From RGIG7213 sp045540335 (GTDB taxonomy: Bacteria > Bacillota > Clostridia > Oscillospirales > CAG-272): 64,000 nucleotides of DNA. Below are positions 33,367 through 41,055 of the stretch, piece by piece. The first letter of the stretch is position 1. Each line of letters begins with the position of its first letter. The notes beneath the pieces are model-generated. The model saw only the letters and a program-made list of their open reading frames with translations. It was not told the DNA's origin and did not search any database. The translations under genes and the position numbers were made by a program. The stretch lies in contig JAZQHC010000045.1 in assembly GCA_045540335.1 (NCBI GenBank), positions 1 through 64,000 on the forward strand, read 5' to 3'.

Positions 33367-33909
33367 TTAACCGATTACCTTGTACTCGCCTTTTATCATA
33401 ACTTCAGTACCGCTTGAAGTGGCGCAAACACCTCTTCCGTCAGCTTTAGAAGCAATAATATAGTGGTTTTTCATTATTTCGCCATCGTTGTAAACATAGC
33501 TTTCGGTTGTTTTATCTGTTAAAATTTGCGTAGCCGATGGGCATACAGCCTTTGCGGAACCCGAAAGAAGAATAATATCACATGAACCCAGTGCCACGAT
33601 CTTTTGCCCGGCTTTAAGGGTTTCTGTTTTGAAAACCACACTGTTGGAAACGCTTCCTGAAATGGTTATTTTGCCTATTTCTTCATTCACGTATTTTTCA
33701 ATATCGGCCTGCATTTCTTGCTTCAATTCAGCCTTCGCCTTTTCTATTTGTGCATTCAGATAAGACATAGATACCAACGGGTCGTTTGCCGTTGAATAGT
33801 CTGTATCTGCCGTGGCGGTAGCAACTGCTGAAAAAACTATGCAAAGTAAAACTATGGTTGAAAAGTTTTTAGCAATAAAGCTTATTGAAGATTCTAAAAA
33901 TTTTTTCAT
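33367..33909 (-). CDS. Small exported coiled-coil protein, unknown function
   Basis: I do not recognise this 180-residue protein. It has a signal-anchor-like hydrophobic segment (about 14-34), an Ala/Glu/Lys-rich coiled coil (about 52-80), and a beta-rich C-terminal half with many Ser/Thr/Gly and a small-residue pattern ending VMIKGEYKVIG. It should lie outside the membrane or be anchored by its N-terminus. An AGGAG site is present six bases before the ATG. It is tightly packed between parC (9-base gap) and the SpoIID-family gene (10-base gap), so it may work with the latter. Confidence 0.75.
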   Translation of the reverse strand: MKKFLESSISFIAKNFSTIVLLCIVFSAVATATADTDYSTANDPLVSMSYLNAQIEKAKAELKQEMQADIEKYVNEEIGKITISGSVSNSVVFKTETLKAGQKIVALGSCDIILLSGSAKAVCPSATQILTDKTTESYVYNDGEIMKNHYIIASKADGRGVCATSSGTEVMIKGEYKVIG

Positions 33910-33918
33910 GCGTTTCTC

Positions 33919-36147
33919 CTATTCTATGCCTATTTGTCTTGCATCAATGTCGAATGCTTCCAAAAGTGTTCCCGTGGCGGGAATCTTTATTTTTCTGTAT
34001 TTGCCCGTATCAAATGGGGAGTCGCTTTCTTTAAAAGCGGCAGATATTTTTTGGTTTTTCTTTAAACTAAATAAAGTAACTCCGCCTGCCGTTCTCGTGG
34101 TTTTTTCGGGAATAAGCTTTGTGGATATCATAATAGCGCGCTTGCTGTCTGATACTATCACGAGGTTAAACGGTTCGTCTTCGTAAAATATGCCCACGAT
34201 TGGCGAAGCGCCGCTGTATGCCCCCGTAAGCTTTCGGCGGTTGCTTTTTGTTTCGTACTTGTCCATAGGGATTTTTACGCCTTTGCCGTTTTCAAAAATG
34301 AAAATAAGCTTTTTCGGTACGAAATCATCGGGTATCAGCTTCATGAAAATAGCCTTCTCGCCTTTTTCAAATGAAAGCTTTGATGGAATATAGTCGCCAA
34401 GAACAGATGCCTTAAGACTGTCAAAGTCGGAAAGCTTGGCACGGTATGCCTGGCATTTGTCAGAGAAAAATACCACGCTGTTTTTGTTTTCGCCTTCTTC
34501 TATCGTTTGAATACTGTCACCATCTTTAAGCATTTGTTCGTCTGCTGCGCGCAAGGACGTAAGCGTGCATTTTTTGAAGTAGCCTTCTTTGGTGAAGATG
34601 GCTTTTATATTGAAGTTTTCAACGCTTTGTACTTCATTATATACTTGTGCATCTTCTTGCGCAAGTATAAGCGATTTTCTCGGTTTGCCGTATTTTGCTT
34701 TTATCTCTTTAAGCTGTTTTATGATAACGTCTTTCATTTTTTTGTCAGACGCAATCGTTTCTTCAAGGTCTGCAATTTCTTTTTGCAGCGATTCGATATC
34801 CGAAACGCGGTTGATAATGTATTCGCGGTTCAAATAGCGAAGCTTTATTTCTGCAACGTATTCTGCCTGGGCAGTCGTAAGATCAAAGGCGTTTGCAAGA
34901 TTCGGAACAACCTCTGCATCTTTTTCTGTTTTTCTGATTATAGCTATCGCCTTGTCTATATCAAGCAATATTTTCGCAAGACCCAAAAGAAGGTGTAATT
35001 TGTCTTTTTTCGCTTCCAGATCAAAGGTTAATTCGCGTCTTAAACACGTCATTCTGAACGATATCCACTCGTTAAGAATGTCTATAATGCCGAGAACCTT
35101 GGGCGTTCCGTTAACGAGAACATTAAAGTTGCAGCCCAAGCTGTCTTCCAACGGGGTCATTTTAAACAGCTTCAACATCAGCTGGTCGGGATCTACGCCC
35201 TTGCGCAGATCTAACGTGAAACGGAACCCGTTAATACCTATTTCATCACGGAAATCGGTAAGCTCTTTTACCTTTCCTTCTTTTACAAGATCGGATATTT
35301 TTTTTATGCAAAGCTCAATAGTTGTGGAATATGGTATTTGCGTAATGTTGATGCAGTTATTTTCTTTATCGTATTCGTAGGTTGATCGTATTTTTACAGC
35401 CCCGCGTCCCGTTGCATAAAGCTCTTTCATTTTTTCGCGATTGTATATTATCAAACCTCCGCCGGGAAAATCCGGGGCTTTGATAATATCCAGCATTCTG
35501 TCAACAGAGATGCGGCTGTTTTTTAACAGCTCTATCGTGCCGTCGCATATTTCGCCAAGATTAAACGAGCAAATGTTTGATGCCATACCAACGGCAATAC
35601 CGAGATTGGCAGAAACGAGAATGTTAGGAAAGGAAACAGGCAGCAGCACAGGCTCTTTTTGAGTGCTGTCGTAGTTGTCAACCATATCAACGGCATTTTT
35701 GTTTATACCGCCGAACACTTCCGTACATATCTTTGCCAGCTTTACTTCCGTATAACGAGATGCGGCAACCTCCATATTGGTGGAGTGCATACCAAACGTA
35801 CCTTTTGAGTCAATAAACGGGTGCAGCAAAGCACCGTTACCCGTCGTCATACGAACCATCGTTTCGTAGATAGAAGCGTCACCGTGCGGGTTAAGTGTCA
35901 TAGTAGCGCCTACTACGTTGGTGCTTTTTGTTCGTGGGCCGTTAAGAAGATTCATTTTGTACATCATGTACAAAAGCTTTCTGTGCGACGGTTTAAATCC
36001 GTCTATTTCAGGAATGGCGCGCGATATGATAACGCTCATAACGTAGGGCATATAGTTTTTTTCTATCGTGTCCGTTATAGGCTGATTTGTAATTTCAGCT
36101 AAGGGAATATTTTCTTCAAGTGGGGCGTTTTTCTTTTTTCTTGCCAT
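33919..36147 (-). CDS. parC: Type IIA topoisomerase subunit A, topoisomerase IV type
   Basis: This is the DNA-cutting subunit that, with the upstream subunit B, passes one duplex through another to decatenate chromosomes. The 742-residue protein has the winged-helix region with NPHGDASIYETMVRM (the quinolone-resistance region), the active-site tyrosine in AASRYTEVKL near residue 125, a coiled-coil gate, and a short beta-pinwheel C-terminal domain. I see no GyrA-box (QRRGGKG), which favours topoisomerase IV over gyrase. The ATG at 36147 has AAGG nine bases upstream; TTG at 36156 does not fit that site. It begins 11 bases after parE. Confidence 0.88.
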   Translation of the reverse strand: MARKKKNAPLEENIPLAEITNQPITDTIEKNYMPYVMSVIISRAIPEIDGFKPSHRKLLYMMYKMNLLNGPRTKSTNVVGATMTLNPHGDASIYETMVRMTTGNGALLHPFIDSKGTFGMHSTNMEVAASRYTEVKLAKICTEVFGGINKNAVDMVDNYDSTQKEPVLLPVSFPNILVSANLGIAVGMASNICSFNLGEICDGTIELLKNSRISVDRMLDIIKAPDFPGGGLIIYNREKMKELYATGRGAVKIRSTYEYDKENNCINITQIPYSTTIELCIKKISDLVKEGKVKELTDFRDEIGINGFRFTLDLRKGVDPDQLMLKLFKMTPLEDSLGCNFNVLVNGTPKVLGIIDILNEWISFRMTCLRRELTFDLEAKKDKLHLLLGLAKILLDIDKAIAIIRKTEKDAEVVPNLANAFDLTTAQAEYVAEIKLRYLNREYIINRVSDIESLQKEIADLEETIASDKKMKDVIIKQLKEIKAKYGKPRKSLILAQEDAQVYNEVQSVENFNIKAIFTKEGYFKKCTLTSLRAADEQMLKDGDSIQTIEEGENKNSVVFFSDKCQAYRAKLSDFDSLKASVLGDYIPSKLSFEKGEKAIFMKLIPDDFVPKKLIFIFENGKGVKIPMDKYETKSNRRKLTGAYSGASPIVGIFYEDEPFNLVIVSDSKRAIMISTKLIPEKTTRTAGGVTLFSLKKNQKISAAFKESDSPFDTGKYRKIKIPATGTLLEAFDIDARQIGIE

Positions 36148-36158
36148 TTTATACAACC

Positions 36159-38153
36159 TTATATATCAGCGTCTTTAATGTAAAGTGCGCCGTAGTTTGA
36201 TATAAATTCCTTTCTTGCTTCAAGATTATCGCCAAGTAAAGTGTCAAACATTTTATACGTTTCAGCTTCGTCTGTCGGGCAAACGCGTATCAAACGTCTT
36301 GTTTTGGGGGACATGGTTGAAAGATGCATCATATCCGGATCGTTTTCGCCAAGACCCTTGGAACGCTGAACCGTATATTTACTTTCGCCGAGCTGCTTTA
36401 TTATTTCATCCTTTTGATCTTCGTCATACGCGAAAAATTGCCGGTCTTTACAGGTTATTTCGTAAAGCGGAGATTCTGCAATATAAACCTTTCCTTCGCG
36501 TATCAAAGAGGGAAGTAAACGGTAAAATATCGTTAATATCAACGTTCTTATCTGAAAGCCGTCAACGTCGGCATCGGTACAGATTATTATTTTCGACCAT
36601 TTAAGGTTTTCGATATTGAATTCCGCCGAATCTGCCTTGTGTTTTGTTTTTATTTCAACACCGCAGCCGAGTATTTTCAAAAGATCGACGATTATCTGGC
36701 TTTCAAATATTTTTTCATATGAGCTTTTTAAACAGTTAAGCGTTTTACCCCTTACGGGAATAATAGCCTGAAATTCCGGTATTCTTGCAAGCTTACAAGA
36801 TGATAATGCAGAATCGCCTTCCACTATAAAAAGCTCTTTTATATTCTTGTCTTTGGAACGGCAGTCAACGAATTTTTCTATTTTGTTCGTGATATCGTTA
36901 TTCGTCGTAAGCTTTTTCTTAAGGTTTAATCTTGTAGCCTCTGCAGACTCTCTGCTGCGCTTGTTAACAAGCACTTGCGCGGCTATTTTATCTGCATCTA
37001 TGGGGTTTTCGGCAAAAAAGATTTCAAGATTTTGTTTTATAAACGACGTCATACATTCTTGTATGAAGCTGTTGTTTATGGCTTTTTTTGTTTGGTTTTC
37101 GTATGAAGTATAGGTTGAAAAGCTGTTTGTTACGATTATTAAAGAATCTTCTATATCGCCGAATTGTATTTTAGTTTCGTTTTTTGTGTATTTGCCTGCG
37201 TTTTTAATGTATTTGTCAATAGCGTAAACAAAACCGTTTTTAACAGCCCTGTCCGGAGAACCGCCATGTTCCAAAAAGCTGGAGTTATGATAATATTCAA
37301 TAACGTTTACAGTGTTTGAAAAGGTAAACGAAATATCGAATTTAAGCTTATAATCCGCCTTATCTTCTCTATCTCTTCCCACGCCGTTGCCACTTAAATT
37401 TACCGTTTGCGTGAAGGCGGTCGTTCCTGCAAGTGTTTCAACGTAATCCGAGATACCCTTTTCGTAATAATATTCATACGTTTCGAAGCTGCCGTCTTCC
37501 TTTTGCATTTTTAATACGAATTTTAAACCCGAATTTACGATAGCCTGCTTTTTAAGCACGTTGTCGTAATATTCAAACGGAATGTTTATGTCGGTAAAAA
37601 CTGCAAGGTCAGGCTTCCAATGAATTATCGTGCCCGTTTTTTTCTCTTTTTTTTCTATTTCTCTTACTTCAAGCTCTGTAACCGGAAAGCCCTTTTCAAA
37701 AGAAATCGAGCTTACGTATCCTTTTGAATAAGATTTAACCGTCATAAATTGGGAAGAAAACTGCGTAGCACAAGCGCCCAATCCATTTAATCCCAAAGAA
37801 AATTCGTATGCGGCATCGTCGTTATTGTTATCGTATTTACCGCCTGCGTATAATTCGCAAAAAACAAGCTCCCAGTTGTAGCGTTGTTCGCGTTCGTTAA
37901 AACCAAGCGGAACGCCGCGCCCAAAGTCTTCTATTTGTATTGATCTATCGTTATATACCGTGACAAAAATAACGTCTCCGTAACCTTCTCTTGCCTCGTC
38001 AACAGAGTTTGAAAGGATCTCGAAAACAGAGTGCTCGCACCCTGAAAGACCGTCCGACCCGAAAATTACACCGGGGCGCAAACGTACCTTGTCAGGCCCT
38101 TTCAGCATTTTAATTTCTTGTTCTACAGCAGCAGTGATCGTCTTTTTTGGCAT
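36159..38153 (-). CDS. parE: Type IIA topoisomerase subunit B, topoisomerase IV type
   Basis: This 664-residue ATPase subunit partners the next gene. The GHKL ATP-binding site is visible as EILSNSVDEAREGYGD near residue 46 and EDFGRGVPLG near residue 76, and the TOPRIM metal site as FIVEGDSA and CTDADVDGFQIRTL. The C-terminus has the PLYEITCK and RSKGLGENDPDMM segments that contact subunit A. It is somewhat divergent from both GyrB and ParE, as are several clostridial copies, so the par name is based mainly on partner features. The ATG at 38153 follows AGGAG by 10 bases; the adjacent TTG at 38156 would give seven. Confidence 0.88.
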   Translation of the reverse strand: MPKKTITAAVEQEIKMLKGPDKVRLRPGVIFGSDGLSGCEHSVFEILSNSVDEAREGYGDVIFVTVYNDRSIQIEDFGRGVPLGFNEREQRYNWELVFCELYAGGKYDNNNDDAAYEFSLGLNGLGACATQFSSQFMTVKSYSKGYVSSISFEKGFPVTELEVREIEKKEKKTGTIIHWKPDLAVFTDINIPFEYYDNVLKKQAIVNSGLKFVLKMQKEDGSFETYEYYYEKGISDYVETLAGTTAFTQTVNLSGNGVGRDREDKADYKLKFDISFTFSNTVNVIEYYHNSSFLEHGGSPDRAVKNGFVYAIDKYIKNAGKYTKNETKIQFGDIEDSLIIVTNSFSTYTSYENQTKKAINNSFIQECMTSFIKQNLEIFFAENPIDADKIAAQVLVNKRSRESAEATRLNLKKKLTTNNDITNKIEKFVDCRSKDKNIKELFIVEGDSALSSCKLARIPEFQAIIPVRGKTLNCLKSSYEKIFESQIIVDLLKILGCGVEIKTKHKADSAEFNIENLKWSKIIICTDADVDGFQIRTLILTIFYRLLPSLIREGKVYIAESPLYEITCKDRQFFAYDEDQKDEIIKQLGESKYTVQRSKGLGENDPDMMHLSTMSPKTRRLIRVCPTDEAETYKMFDTLLGDNLEARKEFISNYGALYIKDADI

Positions 38154-38175
38154 CAAAAGCTTACTCCTTTTAAAT

Positions 38176-38203
38176 AATATATTTATATTAACATAAATTT
38201 CAA
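38176..38203 (-). promoter_or_regulatory. Possible promoter of the parE-parC-spoIID-like operon
   Basis: On the minus strand TTGAAA and TATATT are 16 bases apart. The region is very AT-rich, so other -10 choices exist. It is divergent from the dinB promoter at 38269-38297. Confidence 0.4.
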
Positions 38204-38268
38204 TTTCATAAATTAATTTTATGTAAATATTTCACCCTTATAATCATTTGAAATCTGGCGACATAATG

Positions 38269-38297
38269 TTGACATAAATGCGAAAATAGTTTATAAT
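38269..38297 (+). promoter_or_regulatory. Consensus promoter placing the dinB ATG at the transcription start
   Basis: TTGACA and TATAAT, both perfect, are separated by 17 bases. The -10 ends six bases before the dinB ATG at 38304, so transcription should begin at or within a base or two of the A of ATG, giving a leaderless mRNA. There is no ribosome binding site. Confidence 0.85.
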
Positions 38298-38303
38298 ATT
38301 ACC

Positions 38304-39518
38304 ATGAAAAACAGATTTATTTTACATTGCGATCTTAATGGTTTTTTCGCTTCTGTTGAGTGTGTTTTCCGTCCTGAGCTTAAGAATGTTCCGATGGCTG
38401 TAGGCGGCAATGAGAAAAGCAGGCACGGTATCATTCTTGCTAAAAACGAGCTTGCAAAAAAATACGGCGTTCAAACCGCTGAAACACTTGCATCTGCAAG
38501 AAAAAAATGCCCTGATATCGTCATTGTTCCCCCGCATCACGATAAGTATGAAAAATACAGTAGGATCGTAAATTCCATATATTTGAGATATACGGACATG
38601 GTTGAGCCGTTCGGTATAGACGAATCATGGCTTGATATCACAGGCACTTTGCATTTATACGGTGATGTTTCCTTTAAAACTGCCGAAAAAATAGCAGACG
38701 AAATACGTAATACCGTAAAAAATGAAACCGGTTTAACGCTTTCCGTCGGAGTATCATTTAACAAGGTGTTTGCAAAGCTGGGTTCTGATTATAAAAAGCC
38801 TGATGCGACTACCGTTATAACGTGCGAAAATTTCAAGCAGATAGTTTATCCGCTTGAGGTTGGAAATTTGCTTTTTGCAGGCAGAAGCGTAAGTGAAAAG
38901 CTGCATCAGATGCGGATAAAAACAATCGGTGATCTTGCCGCTTATTCCCCCGCAATAATTGAAAAAAAGTTAGGTGCGGCAGGGGCTTTATTGCACAAAT
39001 ACGCCGCAGGCCTTGATGATGAGGCGGTTTCTTCCTTTTACAGCCGTAGGGAAGTTAAGTCTGTTGGGCGGGGATTTACATTTCCGCACGATATAGTCAA
39101 CGAGCAAGAGATAAACGCAGGTCTGTCCGCCTTATCGGGCGACGTATGCGCGCGTATGCGAAAGCAAAATCTGAAGTGCAAAACCGTACAGGTTTCTATT
39201 AAAGACGTAAATTTCAAAACCGTTCAGCGTCGTGCTCCGCTTGAATTACCTACCAATTCAACAAAAAAAGTTTTTTCGTGTGCTTGCCAAATATTTAAAA
39301 AATATTGGAACGGCTCGCCGGTGCGCGCCTTAACGGTCACTGCACTTAATCTTGAATCAGGCAAAGAATATGCAGAGCAGCTTTCTTTTTTTGAAGAAAA
39401 AAAGGACGATAAGCGTGAAGAAAAGCTTGATTCGGCAGTAGATAAAATAACGGATAAATTCGGCAAAAACGCAATACTTCCCGCAAGCTTGATAAACAAC
39501 GATATGGGGATAAAATGA
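38304..39518 (+). CDS. dinB: DNA polymerase IV (Y-family, DinB)
   Basis: This 404-residue enzyme copies past damaged bases. It has the Y-family palm with the first metal-binding Asp in HCDLNGFFASVE near residue 10 and the second site in GIDESWLDITG near residue 105; GLTLSVGVSFNKVFAKLGSDY is the following conserved helix, and a little-finger domain completes the normal length. The motifs differ slightly from the common DMDAFFASVE and SIDEAYLD. It opens an operon with a QueG-like gene (ATGA overlap), a membrane protein, addB and addA. It should be translated from a leaderless mRNA. I see no LexA-type box in the promoter. Confidence 0.95.
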   Translation: MKNRFILHCDLNGFFASVECVFRPELKNVPMAVGGNEKSRHGIILAKNELAKKYGVQTAETLASARKKCPDIVIVPPHHDKYEKYSRIVNSIYLRYTDMVEPFGIDESWLDITGTLHLYGDVSFKTAEKIADEIRNTVKNETGLTLSVGVSFNKVFAKLGSDYKKPDATTVITCENFKQIVYPLEVGNLLFAGRSVSEKLHQMRIKTIGDLAAYSPAIIEKKLGAAGALLHKYAAGLDDEAVSSFYSRREVKSVGRGFTFPHDIVNEQEINAGLSALSGDVCARMRKQNLKCKTVQVSIKDVNFKTVQRRAPLELPTNSTKKVFSCACQIFKKYWNGSPVRALTVTALNLESGKEYAEQLSFFEEKKDDKREEKLDSAVDKITDKFGKNAILPASLINNDMGIK

Positions 39519-40321
39519 TTACAGAAGAACTTCGTAAAATATTTGAAAACGAAAAAATAGAATACGCAGAAGCTGTGCCCTTTTCTTTGCTGAAGCAAAA
39601 TCCAAACTGCAAAAAAGTAATAGAATTTGAAGTAAGATCGGTTATTATGCTTGCCGTACCTTACTTTATAAACACCGAAAAGGGAAACGTTTCGCTTTAC
39701 GCGAGGGCACGCGATTATCACGGATATTTTTCACGCCTTTCGGATAGAATAATACCGAAAATAAAGGAAATTTTGGGCTGCAGTGCGGTATTATATGCAG
39801 ATTCATCACCGATTTTTGAAGTTCATGCAGCATCGCTTGCAGGCTTGGGCGTAATTGGAGAAAACGGTCTTCTGATAACTGAAAAATATTCAAGCTTTGT
39901 TTTTTTGGGAAGCATTTTTACCGATGCGAAAATCGAAAGTATAACCGATAAAACGGAATTTGCAATAAACCGTTGCGAAGGCTGCGGTATGTGTAAAAAA
40001 GCTTGTCCATGCGTAGAAATCGGTGGGTGTTTGTCGGAAATTACGCAAAAAAAAGACAACCTTACAGAACAAGAGGCGTTGCTTATCAAAAAAAACGGTT
40101 TTGTGTGGGGATGTGATATTTGTCAACTTAATTGTCCGCATACGAAAAAAATGCTTCAAAGTAAAACCGTTACGCCCATTGAATTTTTTAAAACAGATTT
40201 GATATACGATATCGACGAAAATACTTTGCAAATTCCCAAAAAGGATTTTATTACACGCGCATTTTCATGGCGCGGGAAAAACGTTTTAAAAAGAAATCTT
40301 GATATATGCTTAAATGGGTAA
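39515..40321 (+). CDS. QueG-like iron-sulfur protein (epoxyqueuosine reductase family)
   Basis: This 268-residue protein resembles epoxyqueuosine reductase QueG, a cobalamin and double 4Fe-4S enzyme that completes queuosine in tRNA. The N-terminal part keeps the family pattern DSSPIFEVHAASLAGLG near residue 93, and the clusters are clear: CEGCGMCKKACP near residue 150, then GGCL and CDICQLNCPH near residue 200. It is shorter than QueG, lacking the C-terminal HEAT-like part. The usual ER, W and K of the substrate site (PxxERxxAxxAGLGWxGKN) are replaced by EV, V and E, so it may be a paralogue with another substrate. The ATG overlaps the dinB stop by four bases. Confidence 0.8.
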   Translation: MITEELRKIFENEKIEYAEAVPFSLLKQNPNCKKVIEFEVRSVIMLAVPYFINTEKGNVSLYARARDYHGYFSRLSDRIIPKIKEILGCSAVLYADSSPIFEVHAASLAGLGVIGENGLLITEKYSSFVFLGSIFTDAKIESITDKTEFAINRCEGCGMCKKACPCVEIGGCLSEITQKKDNLTEQEALLIKKNGFVWGCDICQLNCPHTKKMLQSKTVTPIEFFKTDLIYDIDENTLQIPKKDFITRAFSWRGKNVLKRNLDICLNG

Positions 40322-41040
40322 AAGTTATATACCTGAAATGGGTATCCTGGCGAATATTATCCGCCAAGGCTCGTATCGCAAATAACGAAGAAAAGCTGTT
40401 AAAATTGCTGTTAAAACAAAGTAAAAATGAGATTGGCGAAAAAAATGATAAAATACCGTATCTTAATGCAAAGCTTCGCCTTTACGAATATTCAGAAAAG
40501 AGGTTTGACAGTACCGAAGAAAAGGTAAATCACGCATATCATAAATTCAAGCATCACGGTATTGTTTATTTTTTCGGTAAAGTACTTTCTGCTACACGAA
40601 AATACCGCCTTCTTACAGGGATTTTTGCGTACGGTGCGGTTATATTTTCAGCCCTGCAAATGTGGGCAAGCGTTATATTTTCTTCTGCCGTTGTGCTTGC
40701 TGCCTTGCCGTTTTTGATTGCCATTTACGTTGTTTTATTTGTGCCGTTGCGTATTCGGTCGTTAAAATACGGCAAAAGTATATATTCAAAGCGAAAAAGC
40801 ATTTATTATTTTATTACCGAAAACGTATCTTATAAAACTTTAAAAGGCTTTTATGCAGGTGGTTTTGTGTCGCAAATATCCGAAAACGGTGTATGCCTGA
40901 TAACATCGGGTGCATTTTGCGAAAATTTTTTTATTATCAGAAAAATATCGGATAGTGTATATGTATGTTCTGAAAGATTTATATCGTTTTACCAAAAAAG
41001 ATTTGATGCTTATAAACCGAATGCAGTTATAAAAATTTGA
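40306..41040 (+). CDS. Membrane protein of unknown function in the dinB-addBA operon
   Basis: I do not recognise this 244-residue protein. A basic, helical N-terminal part of about 95 residues is followed by two adjacent transmembrane helices (about 103-126 and 128-147), a basic stretch, and a C-terminal region of mixed strands (about 160-244). This order (cytoplasm, helical hairpin, cytoplasm) suggests a small membrane anchor with two cytoplasmic faces. It overlaps the QueG-like gene by 16 bases and lies 15 bases before addB. A repair role is suggested only by position. Nothing in the sequence shows a catalytic site. Confidence 0.75.
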   Translation: MLKWVKVIYLKWVSWRILSAKARIANNEEKLLKLLLKQSKNEIGEKNDKIPYLNAKLRLYEYSEKRFDSTEEKVNHAYHKFKHHGIVYFFGKVLSATRKYRLLTGIFAYGAVIFSALQMWASVIFSSAVVLAALPFLIAIYVVLFVPLRIRSLKYGKSIYSKRKSIYYFITENVSYKTLKGFYAGGFVSQISENGVCLITSGAFCENFFIIRKISDSVYVCSERFISFYQKRFDAYKPNAVIKI

Positions 41041-41055
41041 AATGGATAAAAAGAA

